Below, in pieces: positions 17,830-27,583 of a stretch of DNA of 64,000 nucleotides. Position numbers and translations under genes: made by a program. Source of the DNA: Clostridiales bacterium 38-18 (GTDB lineage: Bacteria; Bacillota; Clostridia; Peptostreptococcales; Acidaminobacteraceae). The notes below the pieces were generated by a model, which was not told the origin of the DNA, made no database searches, and saw nothing but the letters and a program-made list of their open reading frames with translations. The DNA is taken from assembly GCA_001897605.1 (NCBI GenBank), contig MKTL01000006.1, positions 611,132 through 675,131 on the forward strand. The letters are read 5' to 3'. Numbering within the stretch: the stretch's first letter is position 1; every line of letters begins with the position of its first letter.

Positions 17830-19629
17830 TTACGCCGTATAAAAAACAGCCTGTGCATTGAACAATTTTTCGTAGACGTTGCCATAATCCTTTATGAGTT
17901 CATCGTGATGACCGGATTGTATGATTTTACCTTCTTGAAAAACCAAAACGCGATCACAGAATCGACAGCTTGAAAGGCGATGAGAAATGTAAATCGCTGT
18001 TCTGTTTTGAACCAGCTGATCAAACTTCATATAAATATCGTACTCTGCAATTGGGTCAAGTGCTGCAGTTGGCTCATCTAATATCACAATTGGCGCTTCT
18101 TTATATAACGCACGGGCAATGGTAAGCTTTTGTGACTGACCACCCGAAAACTTAGTCGCCGACTTGTCGTAGCTTTTGTCTAACATGGTCTCAACTTTAT
18201 CGGGAAGCACTTGCAAATCGTCCCACATCCCAACTTCTTTTAATATCCGCTCCAGTTTTTTATCTGCCTCAGACGACTCGTTTTTCATCCTACTCGTCAC
18301 ATTTTCTTCTACGGTCAATCCCAAAAGCTTATAATCCTGGAAAACAGCTGAGATCAATGACATGTATTGATCATATTTGATATCTTGAATATCCATACCA
18401 TTTAACGTTATTTTCCCAGAAGAAGGTTTATACAATCGTGTCAGTAGTTTGACAAAAGTTGTCTTGCCTGCACCATTTAAACCAATAATCGATATTTTTT
18501 CATTAGGTTTAATTTTTACAGAAATATTTGACAGGGTATTCTCTGACGCTCTTGGATATTTGAAGCTTACATCGTGAAATTCAATCGTATAGCTACCGGT
18601 TAGTTCAACATCTTGATCCCCAGTCATATCTGAAGTTGGAATTTCTTCATAGGCAACGAGGAGCTGAAGCTGATGACTGATCCGATAAGCTTCCATAAAG
18701 CTACTTACAAAGTTATTTAAGCTTGCACTAAACTTTCCTACAGCACCCGCGTAAAGCATGAAATTGCCCACTGTAACAAAACCCTTTAGTGCTCTATAAA
18801 CCAAAAATGCATAAATGGCTACCATCTGAATCTGTGCATTAACATTGACCAATCCATTTAGGCGACTTATTCCGCCATAAACCTTAATATAGATTTTGTT
18901 AGTCTGTAAATTAACGCGATCCATTTTATCCAGTATCATTCTAAAGCTTTTATATAGCCTGATATCCTTTGCAATCTCAAGATCGCCAGATTGATTGATA
19001 TAGTAGACAAACTCTCGGTTCGCATTCACTGACTCAGTAGATTCTTTGTAGTAAAGTGCTTGTATTTTTTTAAAGATAAAGCTATTGATCCAAACTATCA
19101 CAATGACAAGAAGAAGCACCCATGGGCTAAATGTCCATATGAGCACAGACAGTGACAAAATTAAAAATGACTCGTTGACAATAGTTGAAAGTGCATTTAC
19201 CATGCCAAACATCAGACCATGATTTCTAACTGCAAATAGAGCACGTTCCTTTAAATTTAAGATATCTGGATCTTCAACATTTTCAAAATCCAAATCCACG
19301 GTTTTAGCAGAAATATAGCGTTCGAACGCATTATTAAATTGATCTGTTTGTAGGTCACATCGTGCTTGCAGGATTTTTTCGAAAATACCAAATATAAAAT
19401 TCAAGCCTGCAATTATAAAAATCATTCCCACTAGTAGCTCAGTTCTCTGTGCGCCCATCAATTCATCGACGATGAATTTAGGACCAAAAATAAAAATAAG
19501 CGGCCTTAGTGTTTTAAATAAAGATAGACCTAACAGTGTTAAACTGTATTTTGGTGCTAATTGATGCACTAGCTTGGTGAAATATTTGAAAACTTGTAAG
19601 GTTGTATGTTTCGTTTCACTTGGTTTCAT
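17830..19629 (-). CDS. ABC transporter, fused permease/ATPase
   Basis: Walker A GLNGAGKTTFVKLL; signature KFSGGQSQKLTIARALY; Walker B IVILDEPTAALDP. Confidence 0.93.
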   Translation of the reverse strand: MKPSETKHTTLQVFKYFTKLVHQLAPKYSLTLLGLSLFKTLRPLIFIFGPKFIVDELMGAQRTELLVGMIFIIAGLNFIFGIFEKILQARCDLQTDQFNNAFERYISAKTVDLDFENVEDPDILNLKERALFAVRNHGLMFGMVNALSTIVNESFLILSLSVLIWTFSPWVLLLVIVIVWINSFIFKKIQALYYKESTESVNANREFVYYINQSGDLEIAKDIRLYKSFRMILDKMDRVNLQTNKIYIKVYGGISRLNGLVNVNAQIQMVAIYAFLVYRALKGFVTVGNFMLYAGAVGKFSASLNNFVSSFMEAYRISHQLQLLVAYEEIPTSDMTGDQDVELTGSYTIEFHDVSFKYPRASENTLSNISVKIKPNEKISIIGLNGAGKTTFVKLLTRLYKPSSGKITLNGMDIQDIKYDQYMSLISAVFQDYKLLGLTVEENVTSRMKNESSEADKKLERILKEVGMWDDLQVLPDKVETMLDKSYDKSATKFSGGQSQKLTIARALYKEAPIVILDEPTAALDPIAEYDIYMKFDQLVQNRTAIYISHRLSSCRFCDRVLVFQEGKIIQSGHHDELIKDYGNVYEKLFNAQAVFYTA

Positions 19630-21443
19630 TATGCGCTCACCTCCGACTGAGTTTGATAATACTGTGCTTGAAGGTTGAACATATGTGCATATTTTCCTTT
19701 AAGTGCCATAAGCTCAGAGTGAGAACCCGATTCGATAATCTTACCATCTTCGATAAAAACAACTTTATCACAAAACTTCGTACTTGATAGACGATGTGAA
19801 ATAAAGATTGCAGTTCTGTTGCCAATCATATCATTAAAGCTTTCATAGATGTCCTTTTCAGCGATTGGGTCTAAAGCGGATGTCGGTTCGTCTAAAATAA
19901 CAATTGGTCCGTTTTTATAAAGTGCTCTTGCAAGTGCTAACTTTTGGTTTTCGCCACCAGAAAGCTCTATGCCATCGTCGTAAATGACTTTTAGCAGTTC
20001 TGTATCGATAGACTTACCTAACGTTTTAACCTTTTTCTCAAGTCCAGAGTGCTTTAAAGCATCCCATACCATAGTTTCATCAGGTGATTCACATGAAGCG
20101 ACATTTTCTGCGATGCTAGCTGCAAGTGGCTTGATTTCCTGGTAGACAACTGAAAACAATTTATAATGCTCTATAAGTGGTACTCTAGCTATGTCCGTTC
20201 CAGAAATGTGAATTTCGCCTGAATTTGGACGATAAAGTCCCGTTAACAGTTTAATTAAGCTGGTCTTTCCGGCACCGTTTGTTCCAACAATTGCCAGCTT
20301 CTGTCCTGCGGGTATTTCTAAGGTAAACTTATCAAATACTGCCTTCTCACTATCTGGATACTTAAAACAAATGTCTTTAAAGCAAATATCATGGCGCTCA
20401 CCTTTTGGCGCTTCAAGAGGTTCAACCAGAACAACATTCCCATCGATCTCCATGTAGTCTCGATAATCATCTACATATCTAGCTGCAAGTCTAAGTAACG
20501 TCACTTGTCGCATCAGCTCTTGCATCCATACTGCAAAGCCACTTATGGTACCTGTATAGAGGATGAAGTCACCAAAGGTTAATCTCCCATTCAATGTTAA
20601 GTAAGTAATGTAGCCATAGACGATTCCATCTCTAAATAGAACCAAAACCGTATCCAATAGCTCTACTTTTAAAAATTCTTTATAAATCGTTTTCTGTATT
20701 GCTTCAGTCTTTCGGTTAAAATACAACATTTTTTGTAGTAGCATCTCTTTAAGCTGGTAGATTCGAATGTCTTTACCAAACTCAAAATCCGTCATAATTC
20801 TGGCCAAATATCTAAATTTTCTCTCATCTGGTCTGAGTTCATCTTCTTTTGAATGTTGGAACTTATTGGCTTTGTCCTTTCTTCTGTAAATAATAGTCAC
20901 ACTGAATAATAAATAAATTAAAACCAAAGGATTAAGACTAAAAATAATCCCTAAATAGCCGATGAATCCAAGTAAATAACCAACTATAGAGAAGGTATTT
21001 TGCATGACACCACCCATCCCAAATTGAGGGTTGCTAGTCGTCCATTTCGCTCTATGTAACGCATTTTGAGTATCGACATTTTCCACATGATGGTAGTCGA
21101 GTTGCATCGCTTTACCATGCAAATCTAAACCGAAAAGCATCCTTGTTCTCGCCATTTTCATACGATAAACGCCAATGCATGCCTCTTTTGTAAAATAGAC
21201 AATTGATGCGACGATCAAAGTACAAAGCAAAATCGTAATAATGTAGTTTGTGGATTGTTTTGTCGAAACCGCATCAATAATTAGCTTAGGAACCACTACC
21301 CATATAAATGGTGCAATTGCAACTGCTATAGAGTTAACTAAAGTTAACCACATTGATTCTGGTTGCCACTTAAACATATGCTGTAATGTAAATACGATGT
21401 TGTTCATTAAGCTGCGTTTGTCCTTATTTTCTTTATTGGACAT
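19629..21443 (-). CDS. ABC transporter, fused permease/ATPase (partner of preceding)
   Basis: Walker A GTNGAGKTSLIKLL; ELSGGENQKLALARALY; IVILDEPTSALDP; directly abuts the partner gene. Confidence 0.93.
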   Translation of the reverse strand: MSNKENKDKRSLMNNIVFTLQHMFKWQPESMWLTLVNSIAVAIAPFIWVVVPKLIIDAVSTKQSTNYIITILLCTLIVASIVYFTKEACIGVYRMKMARTRMLFGLDLHGKAMQLDYHHVENVDTQNALHRAKWTTSNPQFGMGGVMQNTFSIVGYLLGFIGYLGIIFSLNPLVLIYLLFSVTIIYRRKDKANKFQHSKEDELRPDERKFRYLARIMTDFEFGKDIRIYQLKEMLLQKMLYFNRKTEAIQKTIYKEFLKVELLDTVLVLFRDGIVYGYITYLTLNGRLTFGDFILYTGTISGFAVWMQELMRQVTLLRLAARYVDDYRDYMEIDGNVVLVEPLEAPKGERHDICFKDICFKYPDSEKAVFDKFTLEIPAGQKLAIVGTNGAGKTSLIKLLTGLYRPNSGEIHISGTDIARVPLIEHYKLFSVVYQEIKPLAASIAENVASCESPDETMVWDALKHSGLEKKVKTLGKSIDTELLKVIYDDGIELSGGENQKLALARALYKNGPIVILDEPTSALDPIAEKDIYESFNDMIGNRTAIFISHRLSSTKFCDKVVFIEDGKIIESGSHSELMALKGKYAHMFNLQAQYYQTQSEVSA

Positions 21444-21663
21444 CTGTATCCCCCCTTGTTTGAATTTCGATGTTAATTATATATATATACTATCTATTTT
21501 GTAATAATTAAATATCAAGTATTATTATTTTTTATAACTATTGTTTTAAAACATATTATTTTTTGAATAAATATTTATAAATAATATTTATTTTTAAATA
21601 CATATTGTTTAATGCAATAAATATTAAAACACAAATTAATCACAATTGAATTAAATCGTCCAA

Positions 21664-22215
21664 TTATTTATCCCCATATAAATAATTGTAGGTCTTTTCT
21701 TCGAGATCATAAAAGGGTTGTAAGAATGTTAAATCTGGCGCACTCCCTCCGAGACCACTTTTTTTATAAAACTCATTTGTACTTTCATAAAAGTAACCCT
21801 TATTAAGTGATTTTAAGTTAACGAGATCCGTTTCCGTAAGCTTATTATGAGATGCAAGATTACGCATTTCACTTAAATATCGGTTTGTGAACGCCAAAGT
21901 AATGTCTATCCTATAATCAAAACTAGATAAACTCTCTATAATCGTTTGCGTCTGATTAACGATGTTATATGTATGGTCTAATGTCTCATAAAGATCGGAT
22001 TGATCGGCTAACGACTTCTCTCCTTTACTGTAGGCATTCGCCGAGAGAAATAATGTGTTTAGCTCTTCTGTTAATATTCGACTTACACTACTATGAATTT
22101 TCGCAATGGCTCGTTCCCCTTCATCTGAATCTATTCTGAGAAAATTATAAGCCACAAAAGCAAATAACAAAAGAAATAGTAACATAGAAAACATAAGCCG
22201 TTTGTTTTTCATCAT
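21664..22215 (-). CDS. hypothetical protein, N-terminal TM
   Basis: MLLFLLLFAFVAYNFL anchor and helical soluble region. Confidence 0.55.
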   Translation of the reverse strand: MMKNKRLMFSMLLFLLLFAFVAYNFLRIDSDEGERAIAKIHSSVSRILTEELNTLFLSANAYSKGEKSLADQSDLYETLDHTYNIVNQTQTIIESLSSFDYRIDITLAFTNRYLSEMRNLASHNKLTETDLVNLKSLNKGYFYESTNEFYKKSGLGGSAPDLTFLQPFYDLEEKTYNYLYGDK

Positions 22216-22224
22216 ACAAGCCTC

Positions 22225-22443
22225 CTAACTCTTCTTACCAAAAACCAATTCTTCTCCCAGCTCAGATACAGCCATCACGATTGCCCCTGCTAAATAGATA
22301 ATTGCAAACGGTATATAACTCATGATTTTTAGCATTATATCATATTGATTTCTATAAACCATATGGCTGCCAATTACAGTAAAAATTATGCCTCCTACAA
22401 TAACACCTAAACCCTTAAATATTGATTTCATAAGACACCTCAC
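22225..22443 (-). CDS. small two-TM membrane protein
   Basis: GLGVIVGGIIFTVIGS and FAIIYLAGAIVMAVS; overlaps the upstream gene by 4 nt. Confidence 0.5.
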   Translation of the reverse strand: MRCLMKSIFKGLGVIVGGIIFTVIGSHMVYRNQYDIMLKIMSYIPFAIIYLAGAIVMAVSELGEELVFGKKS

Positions 22444-23000
22444 TTTTTATTTTTTCTTCCTAATTGCAACAAGCGATAGGGCTTTTTAACATAATAATTA
22501 AAGAAATTTTTTCCCTTTTCTACCTCTCCTAAAATCTTTTGAATGACCGACATCAGCTGCGTATTCCCTTTCCAATAACGCGTGAGTACAGAAGGTGGCA
22601 CATCATTAAAATAAGAGTTCAGTGTTGTGGCAACAACAAAAAGGTCGTCAGCATAACCCGTTGGGCCAAGTATATCCGGTATAAAATCTATAGGTAACAT
22701 AAAATAGAGAAGCGCATAGGCCGCTTTTTTCTTATGAATGCCATCTAATTTGGGGTCAAAGGTCAATTGCCACATGAGATAAAACAGATCAGGTGCAAAG
22801 AAGATAACCTCTCCCAGCCCCTTCGGTATCTTTTTATCCTTTAACCAGCTCAAGACTTTAACTCTTAAATCCGCATAAAAGGAAGCGGAATCTTGATCGA
22901 CTTCCGCTATAGCTGTCATATCTAAAGCCTTTTCATCGCCTAACGCTTTAACCTTGTTATTCACTTTTTGATGGTTTAACCACTTCATTTTCATACACAC
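22440..23000 (-). CDS. YkvA-like DUF1232 protein
   Basis: KKAAYALLYFMLPIDFIPDILGPTGYADDLFVVATTLN is a DUF1232 signature. Confidence 0.8.
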   Translation of the reverse strand: MCMKMKWLNHQKVNNKVKALGDEKALDMTAIAEVDQDSASFYADLRVKVLSWLKDKKIPKGLGEVIFFAPDLFYLMWQLTFDPKLDGIHKKKAAYALLYFMLPIDFIPDILGPTGYADDLFVVATTLNSYFNDVPPSVLTRYWKGNTQLMSVIQKILGEVEKGKNFFNYYVKKPYRLLQLGRKNKK

Positions 23001-23763
23001 TCTTTCTTATCTGCTCTGACATCATATGATAAAACGCTTCATGCTTCATGCTTAACGCATATGTCAATACAAGTTCATCTATAAATGCCAAAATCTGAAC
23101 CAATCCGTTATGCAAGTCACTCGGCCCAATACCATCCATAATCGCACTAAATTTTTCATGTTCATCATCTGAAAGGTACTGAGAAAGACGTTTCATCCCT
23201 AACTTACCATTCTGAGGATCTTTGATCGCTCTTAAAATCAAGGATAAAGTCCCTGTCATATGACTTGCCAGCCTTGAAGCCCATATCAAATCATTGCGAT
23301 TATAAGCAGCATCAAACTCCAAAAGATTAAATGTCAACTCGTCCAAAAGCTGTTGAATGCTTTCAGTATCGATATAAAAACCTTCATTTTGATAATCTCT
23401 AAGCATTTGAGTGGGATCGTAAAGCGCTTTAACTTCACCAGTGCAAACAAGCGACTTTTCTGTCACTGTATAAAGATCAAAATGTAGCCCATCTTCAAAT
23501 ACTGCAACGATTTGTGGCGCCACAAAATTTACCTCTTCCACAAAGACCATACTTTTATACTTTTCTAAATGCATTAAACGCCTATGTAAAAAATCATGTA
23601 TAAGCGTTTCAGTTACCATACAATATAAATCTACATCTGAATAGTCATCATCCTGCTCTTTCGCGATAGAACCCTTTAAAAAAACCGCTATCACAGCAGG
23701 ATCTGCAATCAGTGACTTTACAATTTTATCGATGCTTTCCCTTTGGCGATGTCCCGCTATCAT
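22957..23763 (-). CDS. nucleotidyltransferase-fold protein
   Basis: AVFLKGSIAKEQDDDYSDVDLYCMV (GS...DxD). Start trimmed to MIAGHRQRES, preceded by GGGAG. Confidence 0.78.
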   Translation of the reverse strand: MIAGHRQRESIDKIVKSLIADPAVIAVFLKGSIAKEQDDDYSDVDLYCMVTETLIHDFLHRRLMHLEKYKSMVFVEEVNFVAPQIVAVFEDGLHFDLYTVTEKSLVCTGEVKALYDPTQMLRDYQNEGFYIDTESIQQLLDELTFNLLEFDAAYNRNDLIWASRLASHMTGTLSLILRAIKDPQNGKLGMKRLSQYLSDDEHEKFSAIMDGIGPSDLHNGLVQILAFIDELVLTYALSMKHEAFYHMMSEQIRKSVYENEVVKPSKSE

Positions 23764-23776
23764 TCTAGCTCCCTCA

Positions 23777-24502
23777 CTAAAACTTGATTTTCTCTTCAGC
23801 ATAATAATTGCTTGTATCTGGATTACCAAGTCCATTTAAAACCTCACGGCATAAAGCTTCCCATGCTGTCTTTTTTTCAGATGCGTGTATCGGTGCTTCT
23901 AGAAACACTTTTAAATGGGCTGCAAATTCTGGCGCTATCTGACGCATTTCAGTGTAGCCATGCTTTGCGTAGACAGGCATTTTAACGAGATATTTGACTG
24001 CAATATCACAAAGTAACTTTATTTGAGAATTTGTAAAAAACAAGAAATCCTCATATGCGCCTGCATCATACAAATCGATACCATCATAGTAGACAGTTTC
24101 CACATAGAAAGCAAAATCAATCTTTTGACTATCGTTTAATCTAAAATCATAGGCAGCTTTTTTTTCAATAGCCTTCTCTTGTATCCGCTTCAGTTGATGA
24201 TTGGGATCTACTAATATTTTAGCATCAGAATAAATTCTAACCGACGTCATATCTTTCTCTAAACGGTCAAAGTATTTCCACTCTGGAGAAATAAAATACT
24301 CGAACTCTTGATCTTCAAAGAACATACGGCCTCTTGCTGAGAAAGCATCATCCGCGCCTAGCAAAAAGATATCTATGTCGGAATGTTCTTGCATTTGCTG
24401 AGTCACATATGACCCAGTTACCATAGCGCCGACAACTTGATGCTTCTCCTTCATCAGCTCTATAAATCTATCGATTTTACCACTTAATTGAGAATAATCC
24501 AA
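23777..24502 (-). CDS. nucleotidyltransferase-fold protein
   Basis: GAMVTGSYVTQQMQEHSDIDIFLL (GS...DxD). Confidence 0.78.
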   Translation of the reverse strand: MDYSQLSGKIDRFIELMKEKHQVVGAMVTGSYVTQQMQEHSDIDIFLLGADDAFSARGRMFFEDQEFEYFISPEWKYFDRLEKDMTSVRIYSDAKILVDPNHQLKRIQEKAIEKKAAYDFRLNDSQKIDFAFYVETVYYDGIDLYDAGAYEDFLFFTNSQIKLLCDIAVKYLVKMPVYAKHGYTEMRQIAPEFAAHLKVFLEAPIHASEKKTAWEALCREVLNGLGNPDTSNYYAEEKIKF

Positions 24503-25080
24503 TTTTGTTTACCCCTTTCTTTGGAAACAGTTGTTTCGTTCTTCTGATTTTCAGTTGCCTTGGTGACAGCATCCTGTTCACTCTCTTTTATGACCTTCAA
24601 ACAGGTTGGCTTGATGTAATGATCTAAATCAAACATCAGCTTTAAATCGGCTGTCGCCAAAGCGCTTAAATTCACTTCTTTTATAGCCACCTCATCTATC
24701 AGTTCATCTTTCCAAATATACCAAAGTTCAATATCTGTAATTCTATTTTTATCGAACTGCTCCTGTATATATTGAATTAACTTACGTGCTCTTTCATCAT
24801 TATACCGCCAAGAAAGCTCTGCTATATAAGGTTTACTGGTATAATAAGGGCCATAACTGTGCTGAATATTGATTTCACACTTGATTGTAATTTCATCGAA
24901 ATCACTTTCATCCTCTACCTGAATGACGACTTTGGCATCAGGATCAACATTTGCACCAATCAAAAGCTCCGGTACTTCATGATTTTTCTCGATTAAGTCA
25001 TTGATGGAATAATAGCAAATTAGATCATTTTTCACTTCCGTTAATGGTGCATCTGATGCAAAGAAGAAGAATTGACTCAT
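24484..25080 (-). CDS. hypothetical protein
   Basis: 198-aa acidic ORF in a tight minus-strand run. Confidence 0.5.
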   Translation of the reverse strand: MSQFFFFASDAPLTEVKNDLICYYSINDLIEKNHEVPELLIGANVDPDAKVVIQVEDESDFDEITIKCEINIQHSYGPYYTSKPYIAELSWRYNDERARKLIQYIQEQFDKNRITDIELWYIWKDELIDEVAIKEVNLSALATADLKLMFDLDHYIKPTCLKVIKESEQDAVTKATENQKNETTVSKERGKQNWIILN

Positions 25081-25089
25081 ATTACCTCC

Positions 25090-26007
25090 CTATAACGAAC
25101 CTTTACTTATGTATAATTTCCAAAATGTCTCTTTGCTCAGTGACCACAGCGAGTTTATATCAACATCATTAACGGAACCGAACATTTCATAAAAAATAGT
25201 ATTACCAAAAATATATGAAGCATAAAAATCTGGATTCATCTCTCTAAAAAATAGTCGATCATTCGGAATGACTCTAGGATCATATTGAGCCCATTCAAGT
25301 TCTGTCTTATAGCCTAGATTATAAAAATAATGATCTACGTTAAATTGCTTAAACATCATATAATCTGAAAAATATGTTGCGAGTCCCTCATAATAGATGT
25401 TATCTGAAAAGCGATACGAAAGATTATCAAAATCTACTGTTTTTAGATGTGCGAACTCATGTGTCAATATTTCATATAAAGCATATTCATTGTTTTTCAA
25501 AAGGTTGGGGTTAACCCAAATGATTATTGCGTTATTCGATAAAGTGACCCCATAATTTGAAATACCACTCGGAAGCAACATTACATTGATCTTATCTACA
25601 TCAAATCGCATACATAGATCAGTAAGATATAATACAACCTTTTCCCTAACTTTCTGATTTAATATAGACTCGTTAATGCGATCAAGACCACTATAACTAA
25701 AGGTAAACGGATCTTGCTCTAAAAGCGTCTGAACCGACGATATAACTATATCGTTATCCTTACAGTGATCATCTAAGAAGTCCGATAACGACCTACCTAA
25801 CGTTTCATTATAATACACATCAACACCAAATGGATCCTTGGCTGTCTTTTCGTACAACTTTAAAATTTGATCGCTCGGATAAATCAATGCAATAGTGGGT
25901 TGATGTGTCTCTGAAGCTGTAAATATATAAAAGGAGGTTATTAATAGTCCAATTAGCACGAATCCTTTAAATCGTAATATACATAAAGCTTTTGCGCTTT
26001 TCATCAT
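25090..26007 (-). CDS. putative secreted gluzincin-type metallopeptidase
   Basis: N-terminal hydrophobic segment; LTHEFAHLKT (HExxH) followed by YYEGLATYFSDY (candidate third-ligand Glu). Confidence 0.6.
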   Translation of the reverse strand: MMKSAKALCILRFKGFVLIGLLITSFYIFTASETHQPTIALIYPSDQILKLYEKTAKDPFGVDVYYNETLGRSLSDFLDDHCKDNDIVISSVQTLLEQDPFTFSYSGLDRINESILNQKVREKVVLYLTDLCMRFDVDKINVMLLPSGISNYGVTLSNNAIIIWVNPNLLKNNEYALYEILTHEFAHLKTVDFDNLSYRFSDNIYYEGLATYFSDYMMFKQFNVDHYFYNLGYKTELEWAQYDPRVIPNDRLFFREMNPDFYASYIFGNTIFYEMFGSVNDVDINSLWSLSKETFWKLYISKGSL

Positions 26008-26233
26008 GATAGCCCCTCAAAATTAAGCTAGATACTATGCTAATCTAAAACGTTAGTTCATAAATTAAGCAAACTATATTTTTATTAAAGTCCAAACATC
26101 TCATATCGATTTTGAATTGAGGTTTCTTGTGCTATTAACTCTGCTTTCATATGTATTGAAATTGTAATAAGAAAAATGATTTAATTTTTTTGATTAGTAT
26201 CTATTTCTTTTTTTTCACGGAGTCTCCTCCATT

Positions 26234-26566
26234 TTAAATTTCGTTCTCAGAATCCTCATGCTTTAGCCGCCTCATTAAAATCGCTATTAACAGATAGAGT
26301 GGAAATGTCAAAGCACCATAGATTGAAAACTGGACGGTATTCCAAACAAATAGTAAAACCACTGTTATCAGAAGTGCTGGAATACCGGTCATTTCTATGT
26401 TGCCTACAATTGTAGGTGTCGAATTCTCATTATACTGCTGAACAACTAAAATTACTGAAAATATTATACTGATTATAATTGCCAAACGAATAACAAAGTA
26501 TAAATATCCCTTAAATAGGGTCTTCACTTGAACTAATTTCATACGCCCTCCCAGATAACTATACAA
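26234..26566 (-). CDS. hypothetical membrane protein
   Basis: Two hydrophobic segments; overlaps the upstream gene. Confidence 0.45.
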   Translation of the reverse strand: MYSYLGGRMKLVQVKTLFKGYLYFVIRLAIIISIIFSVILVVQQYNENSTPTIVGNIEMTGIPALLITVVLLFVWNTVQFSIYGALTFPLYLLIAILMRRLKHEDSENEI

Positions 26567-27017
26567 CCAGTGTCTTTAAGTCCGTTACAAGCTCATTAAG
26601 TTCGAATATAATTTGAATTTGCTCCTTAGAGTCTACCTCAAAGTGTGACAGTGTGATCACATTCTCTGTTGGTTCATCTGACAAGCAAATGCGCTGCTTA
26701 GTACCAACCATAGAGGTTGGCCATCCAATTTCTCCTAATAGAAGTGATTTCATCTTTTTTTGTAAAGTAATCGCACGCTTAGACAACACGCTTAGCCAGT
26801 CATAACGATTAATATTCACTTCTGTTGGTGGTAAAGCATCTATAAATTCACTAGCGACTTTCTCCTCAGACAAAACATCTAGTAAGAAGAATACCTTCTC
26901 AAAGAAAGAATCAGCTTGAGTATTAATTAACGTAAATTCCTTGCGATTACGTATCATCTTAATAAGCTCTTCTTGATAGAACGCAATTTCATGGTACTTG
27001 ATCATCCATTCTGACAT
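26559..27017 (-). CDS. hypothetical protein
   Basis: 152-aa ORF with GAGGTGG-like RBS. Confidence 0.45.
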   Translation of the reverse strand: MSEWMIKYHEIAFYQEELIKMIRNRKEFTLINTQADSFFEKVFFLLDVLSEEKVASEFIDALPPTEVNINRYDWLSVLSKRAITLQKKMKSLLLGEIGWPTSMVGTKQRICLSDEPTENVITLSHFEVDSKEQIQIIFELNELVTDLKTLVV

Positions 27018-27170
27018 TTACCACCTCCTATTCAGACTCTGAAATCCAATGCTTCACTAAAGCATTAAACAGCTCGGTCTTCATTTTATTATATGCCTCA
27101 AACATTACAAAACGCTTACATCTAAAGATTTCTAATTAAAATTTAATTTATATCAATATATATGAAACTA

Positions 27171-27521
27171 TTACATTTGTATGTCATCGTAGGCTTTCTT
27201 GATCTTCCAAAAGGTTAGAGCATATGGCACATCTACTCCTAAAAACGCAATTGTCCAAATACCTAAAAAAACACCTCGACTGTTAGGAACAAAACCTATA
27301 AAGAATAAAATCGCCAAATTAAGCACGCCTAGCATAATTAGGTTAAATTTCGCATTAATTGGTGTTGATAATTTTTTAATTCCCGATTTTTTGACAGTTT
27401 CATAGCATTCCTTATGATATTTTACAAAATGTGTAAGTCCTGATTTACATAGGATTAAATCTTCCTTTTGATCAATTTGATTATCACAATGCTCACAGAT
27501 TAATTCTTTATTTTGTTGCAT
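27171..27521 (-). CDS. hypothetical protein with N-terminal Zn-binding-like motif and two TMs
   Basis: ELICEHCDNQID...HKECYETVKK, then two hydrophobic segments. Confidence 0.5.
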   Translation of the reverse strand: MQQNKELICEHCDNQIDQKEDLILCKSGLTHFVKYHKECYETVKKSGIKKLSTPINAKFNLIMLGVLNLAILFFIGFVPNSRGVFLGIWTIAFLGVDVPYALTFWKIKKAYDDIQM

Positions 27522-27583
27522 GTGTACCTCCCATTTCTAATGATATATAACCTCAATTTCGATTGTATCTTGCAAAATACGCA

